This document shows, piece after piece, positions 1 to 7,800 of a stretch of DNA of 46,502 nucleotides. Position numbers and translations under genes: made by a program. This DNA comes from a virus. The stretch spans positions 1 to 46,502 of the IMG/VR virus record IMGVR_UViG_3300012685_000007; one strand, 5' to 3'. The notes beneath the pieces are model-generated. The model was not told the DNA's origin. It worked only from the letters and a program-made list of their open reading frames with translations, and ran no database searches. How positions within the stretch are numbered: the first letter of the stretch is position 1; each line of letters begins with the position of its first letter.

Positions 1-882
1 AACAACGTCATCAGTCTTGGTTTCGTCCGCCATAGCAATCTCTTTCTGTTCGTAGCATACGAACCACTGGAGAGCGCATGCGGCATCAGTCAGGGTTCGA
101 ATATCGTAGATCTCATTAAGGTTGCCCTGAGCAAGGCTCTCAGCCTCACTGATGATGAGTCGGGCGATACACGAAATAGCTTCCTGAGCGTTATTGATAT
201 CAGCAGATTCATCTGCTTTAGCAACAATGATCAACGGAGTAAGCTGTTCGATGAGCTTCTCAGCGTCAGATTTCTCCGCCGGGATTTCATCGACAACGGG
301 GACAGGAACCTTACCCAGCGACTTTAAGAGTTCAGCGAACTGAGAGGGCGTGAAGCTAGGCTCATCAGCTTTCGTTGTCTCTTCCAACGCGGGTACGTCC
401 ACCACCTGAAGATCTCCGTTAGAGTCCGCTTTCGCGATAGTAAAAACGGTTCCAGGGTTGCTGGGTCGGTCCACCACGGAGACTTCGAAGATCTTTCCCC
501 CGACGATTCGTCCACCAGCAGCCGCCTTGTCGATAGTCACTCGGCCGTTTTTAGCACCGAACGAATACCCACGAAGAACACCAGCCTCGATTTTCTTAAC
601 CGTGACAGGATCGACGATATGCGATCGGAGCCAGTGCTTACCGCCGTCAAGCTTCTGATAAGTCAAAGCAACACCAGCCGCTCGCTTACCGTCATGCTGT
701 TCGCGGATATTCCCGCCTTCGCGGAACCATTCGGGCATTGCGGTATCCAACCATGCAGGATCCGCAATCTGGTAGTCCCTGTCAATCGAAGAATCAGTGG
801 CGACTCCTTCGATAATCAGCGAACCATCTTCCTGCTTTTCCTGCTTCGAGATTGGCACGTAGCCATAAACAGGTTCAGTCAT
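1..882 (-). CDS. HK97-type prohead protease, N-terminal part of a protease-scaffold protein (cut by window end)
   Basis: The reading frame opens with ATG at 882 and stays open for 294 codons to base 1. It appears to continue in frame at base 46502 and to stop at 46086, giving about 432 aa. Residues 1-150 look like the HK97 (U35/S78) prohead protease: His63 in a QHDG context, Ser107 in GYSFGA, and Asp138 in VVDRP, the usual His-Ser-acidic set. This protease cleaves capsid delta/scaffold regions during head maturation. Residues after about 165 are acidic, Lys/Glu-rich and low in complexity, as expected for a fused scaffold. The ATG overlaps the stop of the upstream MuF-like gene (TAATG), so the two are translationally coupled. 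An internal ATG at 33 may start a separate scaffold. Protease call is firm; the scaffold role is inferred from position and composition. Confidence 0.85.
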   Translation of the reverse strand, partial: MTEPVYGYVPISKQEKQEDGSLIIEGVATDSSIDRDYQIADPAWLDTAMPEWFREGGNIREQHDGKRAAGVALTYQKLDGGKHWLRSHIVDPVTVKKIEAGVLRGYSFGAKNGRVTIDKAAAGGRIVGGKIFEVSVVDRPSNPGTVFTIAKADSNGDLQVVDVPALEETTKADEPSFTPSQFAELLKSLGKVPVPVVDEIPAEKSDAEKLIEQLTPLIIVAKADESADINNAQEAISCIARLIISEAESLAQGNLNEIYDIRTLTDAACALQWFVCYEQKEIAMADETKTDDVV

Positions 883-1628
883 TATGACCCCGTGTCTTCT
901 TCATCGATTGGTGTTTCATCAGAATACGTAGTAGCCGAATCCAAAGAACCCGGGATATAATCCGGTACGATATGGCATCGACATGCCGGATGGCATGGCG
1001 GAGGTCCGTTAGGGAAGGATTCGGTGATTAGAATAGATCCGGTATTCTCGTTCTCGTCGCATACTGGGCAAACCCGAGAGTCTGCCACAGTGATAAACGA
1101 GACGGTAGCTACGCTAGCCCGTTGGTATACCGAGTACGCAGCAGCAGTAAACGATCGAGTGACCTCGGTCTGAGTGATAGCATAAGCCTTCTCAGCAGAA
1201 GAATCCCGGACGATCTGAACTAGCTCCGTGGCCGTGGCAGGCAGCGCCTGAGCTAAGAGTTTAGCGGTGCGTTTCGCTATAGACTGGGTGATTCCTCGCC
1301 ACACCGTCTTAGCTTTGGCTTTTAGTCCGGTGAGCGCTGAGTCAGTTTTAGAGATGTTGGATACTAGCTCCTGGGCTATCTCAGTGCCGAACGCGTAAGC
1401 GTCTGTGTAGAGTTGCTCTAGAGGCCCGGAATCCAGGTTCATAGACTGGGCTATGAGCCCGTGAATCTCTTCAGGAGTAGTTAGACCCCGGGAGAGAATC
1501 TCGTCAGCTAGTTCTGCTGGATTGTTAATCAACCCAGTCAAAGCCGTGCTGATACCCGGTAGAAATTGCTGAGTCAGCTGTTCGTGGCTTAGGAGGCGTC
1601 GAGCCTCCCACGTCTCGTGTGTTGGCAT
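882..1628 (-). CDS. MuF-like minor head protein
   Basis: A 248-aa protein placed between portal and protease, where Mu gpF/SPP1 gp7-like minor head proteins normally lie. The first half is helical. The second half has the typical run TQTEVTRSF followed by a zinc-site pair, CPVC near residue 190 and PCHPACRC near residue 212, which is the signature of the MuF domain. Family members sit inside the head near the portal and may be ejected with DNA. I choose ATG 1628; GTG 1631 is one codon upstream. The gene overlaps the portal gene by about 104 bases, unusually long for this genome. Its stop overlaps the protease ATG. No toxin domain is fused to the C-terminus, which ends in an acidic tail. Confidence 0.8.
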   Translation of the reverse strand: MPTHETWEARRLLSHEQLTQQFLPGISTALTGLINNPAELADEILSRGLTTPEEIHGLIAQSMNLDSGPLEQLYTDAYAFGTEIAQELVSNISKTDSALTGLKAKAKTVWRGITQSIAKRTAKLLAQALPATATELVQIVRDSSAEKAYAITQTEVTRSFTAAAYSVYQRASVATVSFITVADSRVCPVCDENENTGSILITESFPNGPPPCHPACRCHIVPDYIPGSLDSATTYSDETPIDEEDTGS

Positions 1629-3408
1629 CACCTTTGAGGATCTCCGCCGATTCGGCGGGAGTGTGGTGGTGCCAGATAAACGGACGAGCGTTGCCTTTAC
1701 GAATATAGTTACGATAAGCAGTTAGCTCCGACTTCTTAACATCGGCAGTAGGCTTATCACTTGTTTTCTCGTTAGGTTTAGGTTCATCGGTGGTAGTCGG
1801 GGCGCTGGGCGGACCGACCTGAACACCGGGTGTAGCAGCAGCGGCAGAAGCCGCATTCTCGATAAACACCACGCCACCACGAGTAACAACCATAGGCATA
1901 TCAGCCTCGGGGAACGTGAACCGGGGAAGACCGATACGATCCCGATCCTCGTTTAGAGTCATACGTCCACCACTCACACGCGCAGCGGCTACTAGATCCG
2001 CTTCGTGCTCATCCTCGGATTCCATACCAAGGAACTGGAGCGTAAGCTCCGCAGGCATACCAAGGTACTCACGAGAAATAGAATTGACCAGGTCGACTAG
2101 CCACGCAAGCGTAGGACGAAGAGATTTACGATACGTAACATCTTCTTCGCCTTGCGAGAATCCCGCCCCACCGAGTCCTTTAGATGGGGTGAAACCAATC
2201 TCAGAGGGCTGAGTAGCCATGTGCGCACACAACAGTTTGACAAGGAATTCGTCGTAGTCGGGCTTGTACCGCTCAGAAGCATCCGAAGTAACAACCGGAT
2301 CCATACCGCCTGGGAGAAGCTTGTAACGGTGGCGGTTAGAAGTATCGCCAGCCATATAATCGTTGAGTACTACTTCCCACGCACGAGTCTGCTCCGGGGT
2401 CATAGCCCCCATAGCAGTATCCATTTTGAGGAACGTGGTAGGCAACGTACCCGAAGTGTATTCTTGCCTCATCCAATCCTGGCGACGAAGATAAACATCG
2501 GCCGAGACCAGCGCTTGTTCGACTTCTGGGAATCCAAACGGAGATTGAGTGCGTCGAGTGTACGGCTTGTAAATAAGGCTTCCGGCTCCGCCTTCCCAGT
2601 TATCAGAGGCGCCATTATCAGTGTATTCACCACGAGGAAAACCATACAGCCACTGCTGATAAGCGGGGGCGGGGGGAGCAGGACGATTGCCGTATTCGTC
2701 GATAAGCGGTTTGATAGTAGAGCCATCGACAATCTCTAAGCTAGCGAGCTGCCCGCCATACGTCATACGCGGGTAAATACTCAGTGCGTCGAGTACAAAT
2801 CGCTCTTCGAGCAACATACCCAACCACTCAGACCATGACAGGTCGTTAGTAGTGTCCGGGTTAGACCAGAAGTTTTTGAGCGCAGCGAACTGGTCCGAAT
2901 ACTTATCCCGCATCTCTTTCTTAGACGTGGGGGAAGTAATCCCTAGTTGCTGCTCAGCGTCGGCAGTGAAGCCGAAACCCCACTCAAGTTGGCATAGTTC
3001 GTCTTTACGCGTGCGCAGGCACAAGCGGATAATATCGACTTTATCCGCTGCTTCTCGTAGCGTAGTCCATGGGACAGGGCGATCGTTAGCCAACAGGTTA
3101 TATGAAACAGGATACTCGTACTGGCGGGGGTCAGCTTGATTGGTAACCGGGTTAGGAGTGTTCAGCGGAGCAGGGTACAGCGGGGCACCAGGCCCAAACA
3201 ACGACCAGAAGCCTTGAGAGCGGTCGAGAGGGACAGCCCCTGATACAGCACCCTGGGTACGACCCTGAATCATCCCTAGCATGCTCGTAGCGTCTGTAAC
3301 CGTACTCCCTGCCGGGAGAGCCAAACCACCAGGCATAGAAGTAGGGCCACGATAGGCTTTGGATACAGGAGAGCCTGCTACACGAGGGCGACGAATACCA
3401 CGAGACAT
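1525..3408 (-). CDS. Portal protein
   Basis: A 627-aa protein immediately downstream of the large terminase (stop to start gap of 1 base, GGGGG ribosome site). The body (about residues 95-480) has phage portal features: a YNLLANDRPVPW segment, long helices with RTRKDELCQLEW, and a PTTFLKMD region. It forms the dodecameric ring through which DNA enters and leaves the head. Residues about 500-560 are a Pro/Thr/Lys-rich linker. The last 70 residues contain a basic YRNYIRKG and FIWHHHTPAE segment, as in several actinophage portals. Length is long compared with the common 450-500 aa because of the extended tails. Family assignment is by order and overall pattern, not by a single catalytic motif. 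Confidence 0.85.
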   Translation of the reverse strand: MSRGIRRPRVAGSPVSKAYRGPTSMPGGLALPAGSTVTDATSMLGMIQGRTQGAVSGAVPLDRSQGFWSLFGPGAPLYPAPLNTPNPVTNQADPRQYEYPVSYNLLANDRPVPWTTLREAADKVDIIRLCLRTRKDELCQLEWGFGFTADAEQQLGITSPTSKKEMRDKYSDQFAALKNFWSNPDTTNDLSWSEWLGMLLEERFVLDALSIYPRMTYGGQLASLEIVDGSTIKPLIDEYGNRPAPPAPAYQQWLYGFPRGEYTDNGASDNWEGGAGSLIYKPYTRRTQSPFGFPEVEQALVSADVYLRRQDWMRQEYTSGTLPTTFLKMDTAMGAMTPEQTRAWEVVLNDYMAGDTSNRHRYKLLPGGMDPVVTSDASERYKPDYDEFLVKLLCAHMATQPSEIGFTPSKGLGGAGFSQGEEDVTYRKSLRPTLAWLVDLVNSISREYLGMPAELTLQFLGMESEDEHEADLVAAARVSGGRMTLNEDRDRIGLPRFTFPEADMPMVVTRGGVVFIENAASAAAATPGVQVGPPSAPTTTDEPKPNEKTSDKPTADVKKSELTAYRNYIRKGNARPFIWHHHTPAESAEILKGDANTRDVGGSTPPKPRTADSAISTGYQHGFDWVD

Positions 3409-3409
3409 T

Positions 3410-4717
3410 CTAACCCCCTGTCTTAGTAGACATCAGTGAATCCAAGAATCCAGCAGCAAACGAAGGCTGAGCAAGATGAAGCAACGCGTACACCAAAGCA
3501 TCCATACGGTCTGGCGATTCGACTTCTTCAGGAGTCCACATACACAACTGATCCTCCAAGTTGTCGAATGAACCTACATGGTGTACTTTGTGCTGTTCGT
3601 ACAATGCTGATACTGGCTCAGCACGAACCCGCTTGCCTTTTTTAGCGTGGATCATTTTAATAGGCAGGTTAGGAGCGAGTTGACGGAGCAAAGCGGTAAG
3701 AGCTTCTCCACCTTGGTTGGTCTCAATAACTACTTCGTTAGCGCTGAAGTCGTCAAATGCGCCCACGGTACGAGCAGCCCAGTCAAGAGGCGTAGTTCTG
3801 ACAGATCGATCTGATAAGACATAGTATTGCCCGTCAATTCCCTGACCAGCCACGATGATACCGGTTTCATCTGCATCTTCACCAGAAGTGACAGCAGGAT
3901 CAACCGCAACAACAATTCGTTGCATTTCAGGAGCACGCTGAACGCGATCTGAATCAAGCCATTCACGCTGCCAGAGTGCGCCGGGGATATCGTCGAGTAT
4001 CTCGGCGAATAGTTCTTGACGACCAAGCCTGGTGCCTTCATACCTCTCCTTCAGCGAAGCAAGCGTAGAAGCAGCGAGGTTGGCAGCGTTGTCGTATGTG
4101 CTACCCCGAGTAACATGCACATCTTCTCGCTTGAGAAGCTCCCGGACAATTTTCACAGGAAGCGGAGTAGTCGTGGCGATAACCTTTGGCTGAACACCGA
4201 GGCGGAGACCAAACATCAACTGATCCCACGCGTCTGGTGCGTTTTTCACTACCTGGGCTAGTTCGTCTACCCACGCTCGGTGATGCTGAGGACCACGGAG
4301 ACGTGCGGGTGATTCAGCAGAGAACAGCTTGACCTGGGCTTTGTTAGGGAGGGTAATCTGACCAAGAGTCTTATTCCACTTGAGTCCGGTTTCCTCGGTG
4401 AGCCCGTACCGCTCTAGTACAGCGAGCAGCCCTGATTCACCTTCTACGCAGGTGTCACGAGCGTCAGCGAAGGTAGGCGCCAGGATCGCGCAGCGGTGGC
4501 CTGGGTTGGATACGAGGTAGTCAGCGAGGTCCTCAGCCCCGGTGCGTGTCTTGCCAAACCCTCGACCAGCGAGGATGAGCCATACGTTCCAGTCGCCTTC
4601 GGGGGTGTGTTGCTCGGTACGGCCTTGCTCACGCCAGAACTTCTGGCCGTTGGCTACCGGGTCACCGTGCGTGACCTGGTGTTCTAGGAGTTCGGTGAAG
4701 ATCGACAAAGCATCCAT
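3410..4717 (-). CDS. terL: Large terminase subunit (packaging ATPase and nuclease)
   Basis: A 435-aa TerL. The N-terminal ATPase has a Walker A GRGFGKT near residue 52 and a Walker B ending in WVDE near residue 150. The RNase H-fold nuclease begins with the acidic strand VVAVDPAV near residue 270 and continues with VIETNQGG near 335 and an MDALVYAL segment near 415. It cuts concatemeric DNA and drives it through the portal. Length is usual for actinophage TerL. The start ATG at 4717 lies only 1 base from the -35 box of a plus-strand promoter (4719), so its own promoter must lie within or beyond the inserted plus-strand cassette. The presumed small subunit (5508-6098) is separated from it by that cassette. 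Confidence 0.95.
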   Translation of the reverse strand: MDALSIFTELLEHQVTHGDPVANGQKFWREQGRTEQHTPEGDWNVWLILAGRGFGKTRTGAEDLADYLVSNPGHRCAILAPTFADARDTCVEGESGLLAVLERYGLTEETGLKWNKTLGQITLPNKAQVKLFSAESPARLRGPQHHRAWVDELAQVVKNAPDAWDQLMFGLRLGVQPKVIATTTPLPVKIVRELLKREDVHVTRGSTYDNAANLAASTLASLKERYEGTRLGRQELFAEILDDIPGALWQREWLDSDRVQRAPEMQRIVVAVDPAVTSGEDADETGIIVAGQGIDGQYYVLSDRSVRTTPLDWAARTVGAFDDFSANEVVIETNQGGEALTALLRQLAPNLPIKMIHAKKGKRVRAEPVSALYEQHKVHHVGSFDNLEDQLCMWTPEEVESPDRMDALVYALLHLAQPSFAAGFLDSLMSTKTGG

Positions 4718-4718
4718 G

Positions 4719-4746
4719 TTGACACCTGCCGATCGTGTGCTATGCT
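4719..4746 (+). promoter_or_regulatory. Sigma-70-like promoter of the 4753-5458 cassette, leaderless layout
   Basis: TTGACA at 4719-4724 and TATGCT at 4741-4746 are separated by 16 bases. The ATG of the first cassette gene lies 6 bases after the -10 box, so transcription would begin at or next to the start codon. It points away from the terminase gene and is the best consensus promoter seen in the window. Confidence 0.75.
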
Positions 4747-4752
4747 AGGTCC

Positions 4753-4944
4753 ATGACAGCAGCCGAGTTCAAAGACATCCTGGCTCTCCGCGATGAGTAC
4801 CGCCAGGTATCCGAAGAGTGGCGCTTCCTTCGGGAGCGTTCCGGGTTGAATAACCCGGTAGTAGAAGCCAAACTTGGCTTGCTCCGGATGATCGCTCTGG
4901 ATCTTCGTGAAGACCACGGCATCGACATCGACGACATTCTCTGA
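4753..4944 (+). CDS. Small helical protein, first gene of moron-like cassette
   Basis: A 63-aa, charged and mostly helical protein with no motif I recognise. ATG 4753 is chosen because it lies 6 bases from a strong -10 box; no ribosome site precedes it. Its stop overlaps the next ATG (TGATG). It is one of three plus-strand genes wedged among minus-strand packaging genes, so it is probably expressed independently of the late operon, as morons are. Function unknown; host modification or superinfection exclusion would be typical for such a position but is not shown. Confidence 0.6.
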   Translation: MTAAEFKDILALRDEYRQVSEEWRFLRERSGLNNPVVEAKLGLLRMIALDLREDHGIDIDDIL

Positions 4945-5120
4945 TGGTCTACCAATTCGACGTAGGGGTAACTACTCACGATCTCCTGAGTAAAGGTATT
5001 TTAGTAGACCACTACGTTCGAGTCGAGCTAGAAGCCCCAAGCTACCACGATGCTTCGCTACTAGCGATCCAGATGGGGTTTGTGGTAGGCTACGCAACCG
5101 AACTACTAGACGTGGAGTGA
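4944..5120 (+). CDS. Hypothetical protein, second gene of moron-like cassette
   Basis: A 58-aa product, below usual length cut-offs but supported by its tight placement. ATG 4944 overlaps the previous stop by one base, and its stop overlaps or abuts the start of the third cassette gene. The sequence is mixed alpha/beta with no signal peptide, membrane segment or metal site. No family recognised. Confidence 0.6.
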   Translation: MVYQFDVGVTTHDLLSKGILVDHYVRVELEAPSYHDASLLAIQMGFVVGYATELLDVE

Positions 5121-5122
5121 CA

Positions 5123-5458
5123 ATGACTTGGTTTGAGTATAGCCAGAACAACTCTGGTGGATCGTTTGACCATGACCCTAAGCGCGGTATTGGCTACTAC
5201 GTGTGGGTCGAAGCAGTAGACGCTGAGGAATCTGACTACAAAGCTCAGCGTATCGGTTTGTATTTCGATGGCGTCGACAACAACCAAGATTGTTCTTGTT
5301 GCGGTGATCGCTGGTCGTCTAAGTCGAAATACGAGTGGAATAACAAGGGCCAGGAAAACCCACCCACGATCGAGGACCTCTCGGGTGGTTGGCATATCGG
5401 TTCGTACGCTCACCATGCAGACGGACAGATCACGACTGTGGTAGTAGTGAACAAGTAA
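5123..5458 (+). CDS. Conserved phage protein with CSCCGDRW motif, third moron-like gene
   Basis: A 111-aa protein. ATG 5123 is preferred over GTG 5117 because a GGAG lies 5 bases upstream. The order of motifs (YYVWVEA near residue 27, IGLYFDGVD near 48, CSCCGDRW near 59) matches a small family that I recall from several unrelated phages and whose function is unknown. Three closely spaced Cys could bind a metal. The gene ends 11 bases before a terminator hairpin, which closes the cassette. Confidence 0.65.
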   Translation: MTWFEYSQNNSGGSFDHDPKRGIGYYVWVEAVDAEESDYKAQRIGLYFDGVDNNQDCSCCGDRWSSKSKYEWNNKGQENPPTIEDLSGGWHIGSYAHHADGQITTVVVVNK

Positions 5459-5469
5459 ATAGATCTTGG

Positions 5470-5509
5470 CACCCCCAGCTGGCTAACCGCCCTGGGGGTG
5501 TCTTGGTTT
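5470..5509. terminator. Intrinsic terminator closing the moron-like cassette
   Basis: A 9-bp GC-rich stem (5470-5478 with 5492-5500) encloses a 13-base loop and is followed on plus by TCTTGGTTT. It lies between convergent gene ends (5458 plus, 5508 minus), so it may stop both transcripts, although the minus side lacks a clear U run. Confidence 0.7.
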
Positions 5510-6098
5510 ATGAAGCGATAGCAGGCAAGAGCTTCAGGTGGTTGACAGCAGCAAGCTTAGCTACCTGTTGCATTTCGATGCTCATACCTACAGCCCTGAG
5601 AGCAGCGTCTAGCGCTGCCATCATCATACGAGCATGAGCTTCTGCAATCTCGACCTGGCGCTTAGCAAGACCAGCAGCAACAGCCTTGACAGCGAGGTCC
5701 CCACAGAACTTCCGCTCGGTCATCTCAAGCGCTACGAGACCCTTGACGTACTCGCCTTGCACGCCAAACTCTCCCCACACTTTGCCAATAACAGCTTCTC
5801 GTAAAGTATCGGATTTGCTAACAAGCTGTTCAAGCTCTAGCGCATACATCTCAGCACGGCTAGCAGACTGTGAGAGCAATCGTAGCAGCATCTCACCCGG
5901 GTCTACGGTAGAGTCACCCAAGCCCCATTTAGCAATCTCAGCGCGCACAGCAGCAGTAGCGCGGACCTGTGGGGCTCCGCCCCCGTGCTTACGGCAGACG
6001 GTAGCGCCGTTGATAGGCCAGTTACCACACCGTTCCCCCGCACGATCACCGAGTCGGGTGATGCCGATACACTTTTCTTTGGGAGTAGGCGACTTCAT
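5508..6098 (-). CDS. Probable small terminase subunit with N-terminal zinc finger
   Basis: A 196-aa protein. The N-terminus carries a C-x12-C-x10-C-x2-HGGG pattern (Cys10, Cys23, Cys34, then KHGGG) seen in actinophage proteins annotated as TerS or as hypothetical neighbours of TerL. The rest is helical with coiled-coil tendency (residues 70-180), as expected for an oligomerising DNA-recognition subunit. TerS recognises the packaging site and loads TerL. The link to TerL is by position on the same strand, with the plus-strand cassette in between. I see no clear helix-turn-helix, so the function is inferred. Confidence 0.6.
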   Translation of the reverse strand: MKSPTPKEKCIGITRLGDRAGERCGNWPINGATVCRKHGGGAPQVRATAAVRAEIAKWGLGDSTVDPGEMLLRLLSQSASRAEMYALELEQLVSKSDTLREAVIGKVWGEFGVQGEYVKGLVALEMTERKFCGDLAVKAVAAGLAKRQVEIAEAHARMMMAALDAALRAVGMSIEMQQVAKLAAVNHLKLLPAIAS

Positions 6099-6107
6099 TA
6101 CGCCCCT

Positions 6108-6587
6108 TTACAACTCGCTAAGACCAAACGAACGGATGATTTCTGGGTTGGTAACTAGCGAAACAGTAACCAACTGATAATCCTCGGTGGATTCGGGGTG
6201 GTCCGTATCGCGATACGGGTAAGCGACCTTGGTAATCTGATACAGTTTGTTATCGATCAGAACTTCGCTTAGATCTTTCAATGGTGCATCCAAGAACACT
6301 GTTACCAAATGCGTATTATTCTCGTTATACAACCGAGCTTGTGCTCGGGGTGTGGTAGGGATAACACTCAACGACGGAGTGAGATTAGTACGCTGACCCT
6401 GGTCTTCGGGGTATGTGTTGATCGTGAGAACAGCCTGCGATGAATCCGGAACCTGAACCTGCCGAAGGACATGCCGGTACCCAGAGTCCAGCCCTGTGAT
6501 TTGTACCTCATGGCCCACCCATTCTGAGAACGTCGTTGGCTTGAAGCCGTTGGTATCCGAGAATAGCTTTACGGTGTATTCAATCAT
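6108..6587 (-). CDS. Hypothetical beta-rich protein upstream of terminase
   Basis: A 159-aa protein. ATG 6587 is chosen over an in-frame upstream ATG at 6614 because AGAGGA lies 5 bases before it. The sequence is rich in short hydrophobic strands (LYQITKVAYPY, QLVTVSLVTNP), with no transmembrane segment or catalytic motif. It lies just downstream of the tRNA gene and 9 bases before the TerS-like gene, so it probably shares the leftward transcript. Function unknown. Confidence 0.6.
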   Translation of the reverse strand: MIEYTVKLFSDTNGFKPTTFSEWVGHEVQITGLDSGYRHVLRQVQVPDSSQAVLTINTYPEDQGQRTNLTPSLSVIPTTPRAQARLYNENNTHLVTVFLDAPLKDLSEVLIDNKLYQITKVAYPYRDTDHPESTEDYQLVTVSLVTNPEIIRSFGLSEL

Positions 6588-6635
6588 CGTTTTCCTCTCA
6601 GAGATACGGATCACCCCCTAGTTTGCTTCCCTCAG

Positions 6636-6707
6636 CAAGGGTGGAGGGATTTGAACCCCCGACATCTGGTTTTGGAGACCAGCGTTCTTCCGCTGAACTA
6701 CACCCTA
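6636..6707 (-). tRNA. tRNA-Trp (anticodon CCA)
   Basis: A 72-base cloverleaf on minus. The acceptor stem TAGGGTG pairs with CACCCTT (six pairs, U-U at position 1-72), followed by U8-A9, a GTTC/GAAC D stem, anticodon stem CTGGT/ACCAG around loop CTCCAAA (anticodon CCA), and T arm GGGGG-TTCAAAT-CCCTC. The 3' CCA is not encoded. It is the only tRNA seen. It lies between structural and small-protein genes of the leftward operon. Confidence 0.9.
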
Positions 6708-6842
6708 ATACGTGGCTAGGAGCACACCCCCGACTTAGCCGCTCAGTACTTAGAGCGGTACCACACGGCGTGTAACCGGGAAAGATAGCTACACACCTTT
6801 TGGAGCTAGCCTGCAATTAGATTCAGATTTACGGTCTGAACC

Positions 6843-6977
6843 CTACGGTGTCTTTCCACTGCCGGGGCAACGTTCTTTAACTCGCTTAAACGATTTTGTC
6901 CGGAGCTTGATTTTATGGTCTACAAACCGACCATCCGCCGTCAACCGCTCAGTCTTACCACAAATACGACAGCGCAT
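6843..6977 (-). CDS. 44-aa zinc-binding protein ending CPGSGK
   Basis: A 44-aa product opening MRCRICGKTERL, with a second half ending RCPGSGKTP. A CxxC at residues 3-6 and one further Cys give a partial metal site. Very small proteins with a CPGSGK-like end are frequent in phages. No strong ribosome site; the preceding gene stops 15 bases upstream, so translation is probably coupled. The region from 6708 to 6842 next to it holds no gene I can support. Confidence 0.6.
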   Translation of the reverse strand: MRCRICGKTERLTADGRFVDHKIKLRTKSFKRVKERCPGSGKTP

Positions 6978-6991
6978 ATTAACCGCCAAAG

Positions 6992-7285
6992 CTAGTCATC
7001 CTCTCCGGATGCTTCGTTGTAGGCTGCTTCGTTCTTAGCGATCCGCTCCATAGCCTCTTCATACGCCACCATACCTCGGCTATACGCCATCATAATAGCA
7101 GCGACAGGATCAGCAGCAGAGGCTTTGCACAGCTCAGCAGGGGGATCCTGAGACACAAGCGTAGCAGTATACCCGAGCTTGTCACCAACAGGAGTGATGA
7201 CAAGAGCGAATAGTTCACCGGTCTTCTCGTTAAAGTCTTCCATCACGACTTTGAATTCAGAATCGCTCAGAGAGAAGTCGTCCAT
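6992..7285 (-). CDS. Hypothetical acidic protein
   Basis: A 97-aa acidic protein preceded by a near-perfect AAGGAGG 5 bases before the ATG. The N-terminal half is strand-like (LFALVITPVG, YTATLVSQDP), the C-terminal half helical (AAIMMAYSRGMVAYEEAMERI). It overlaps the end of the upstream zinc-ribbon gene by 29 bases. No family recognised. Confidence 0.65.
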   Translation of the reverse strand: MDDFSLSDSEFKVVMEDFNEKTGELFALVITPVGDKLGYTATLVSQDPPAELCKASAADPVAAIMMAYSRGMVAYEEAMERIAKNEAAYNEASGEDD

Positions 7286-7436
7286 CAGACCTCCTTACCG
7301 GGTATGTGTGGTGGTCCCACAATACAGCGACGTATCGGATGACTCCGTCAACCAAGGGCTCTACTGAGACCTTGTCATCTTCGTGGATTACTACTCCACA
7401 ACAGGCGCAAGAACCCTGTCTGTGAGCGGCTGACAT
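7257..7436 (-). CDS. 59-aa putative zinc-binding protein
   Basis: Product opens MSAAHRQGSCACCGVV and contains VLWDHHTYPV near residue 40. The CxCC and paired His could form a metal site; similar short proteins occur in actinophages. It overlaps both neighbours, 46 bases upstream and 29 bases downstream. The reading frame is supported by the Cys/His pattern rather than by a ribosome site. Function unknown. Confidence 0.5.
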   Translation of the reverse strand: MSAAHRQGSCACCGVVIHEDDKVSVEPLVDGVIRYVAVLWDHHTYPVRRSDGRLLSERF

Positions 7437-7528
7437 AGCATATTCGCCTCTTCTCGCTCTCGTGCGATCTCAGCAGTGATATCAGCCCAGGTGATTCCTC
7501 GGCCCATCCGGGGCAGGTTCTCAGTCAT
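7391..7528 (-). CDS. Small hypothetical protein (45 aa)
   Basis: An ORF starting ATG 7528, product beginning MTENLPRMGRGITWADITAEI and rich in Glu/Arg in one helix. An AGG lies 7 bases upstream. It fills the otherwise empty interval between the membrane protein gene and the zinc-binding gene. Existence is moderately supported; function unknown. Confidence 0.45.
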   Translation of the reverse strand: MTENLPRMGRGITWADITAEIAREREEANMLCQPLTDRVLAPVVE

Positions 7529-7536
7529 GGTGTCGC

Positions 7537-7800
7537 CTAGCCTCTCTTCGAGCCCTGCGCTTGTTCCGGGCTATCACGTAGATCCCGTGTACTAAGAAGT
7601 ACAGGTACGGAAGTCTCAGCATGTGTCTCCCTAGTCAGCCACATAGCCATGAACCCGAGCCAGAGGAGCAGGCTCAACACACCCCAGATAGCTAGAGCAA
7701 CCACGAGGTAAGCATGGCTGGCTTCGCCTACGAACACCAAAACCAACATCGAGAACGTTAGTGAGGCAGTGAAGAACACTCTCGCGAGTAAGTAAGTCAC
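7537..7800 (-). CDS. Small membrane protein with two transmembrane helices
   Basis: An 87-aa protein. GTG 7800 is chosen because it forms a GTGA overlap with the upstream stop and has GGAGAG 7 bases before it. Two hydrophobic helices are evident: YLLARVFFTASLTFSMLVLV near residue 3 and YLVVALAIWGVLSLLLWLGF near 28. A hydrophilic tail follows. It is outside the lysis cassette; a role in membrane modification or exclusion is possible but not shown. Confidence 0.65.
   Translation of the reverse strand: MTYLLARVFFTASLTFSMLVLVFVGEASHAYLVVALAIWGVLSLLLWLGFMAMWLTRETHAETSVPVLLSTRDLRDSPEQAQGSKRG

Noticed and set aside
2152-2739. A 195-codon open frame on plus inside the portal gene
   Set aside because: It is antisense to a well-supported portal, has no ribosome site, and its product has no domain pattern. 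Frame shadow.
4742-4772. A minus-strand promoter for TerL (TTGAAC and TAGCAT)
   Set aside because: The spacing is 19 bases and the -10 box is the reverse of the plus promoter's -10; not strong enough to list.
6815-6850. A tRNA-Tyr-like anticodon arm (TTCAGA stem around CCGTAAA) on minus near the real tRNA
   Set aside because: Position 33 is C instead of U, and no acceptor, D or T arm can be formed around it. At best a relic.
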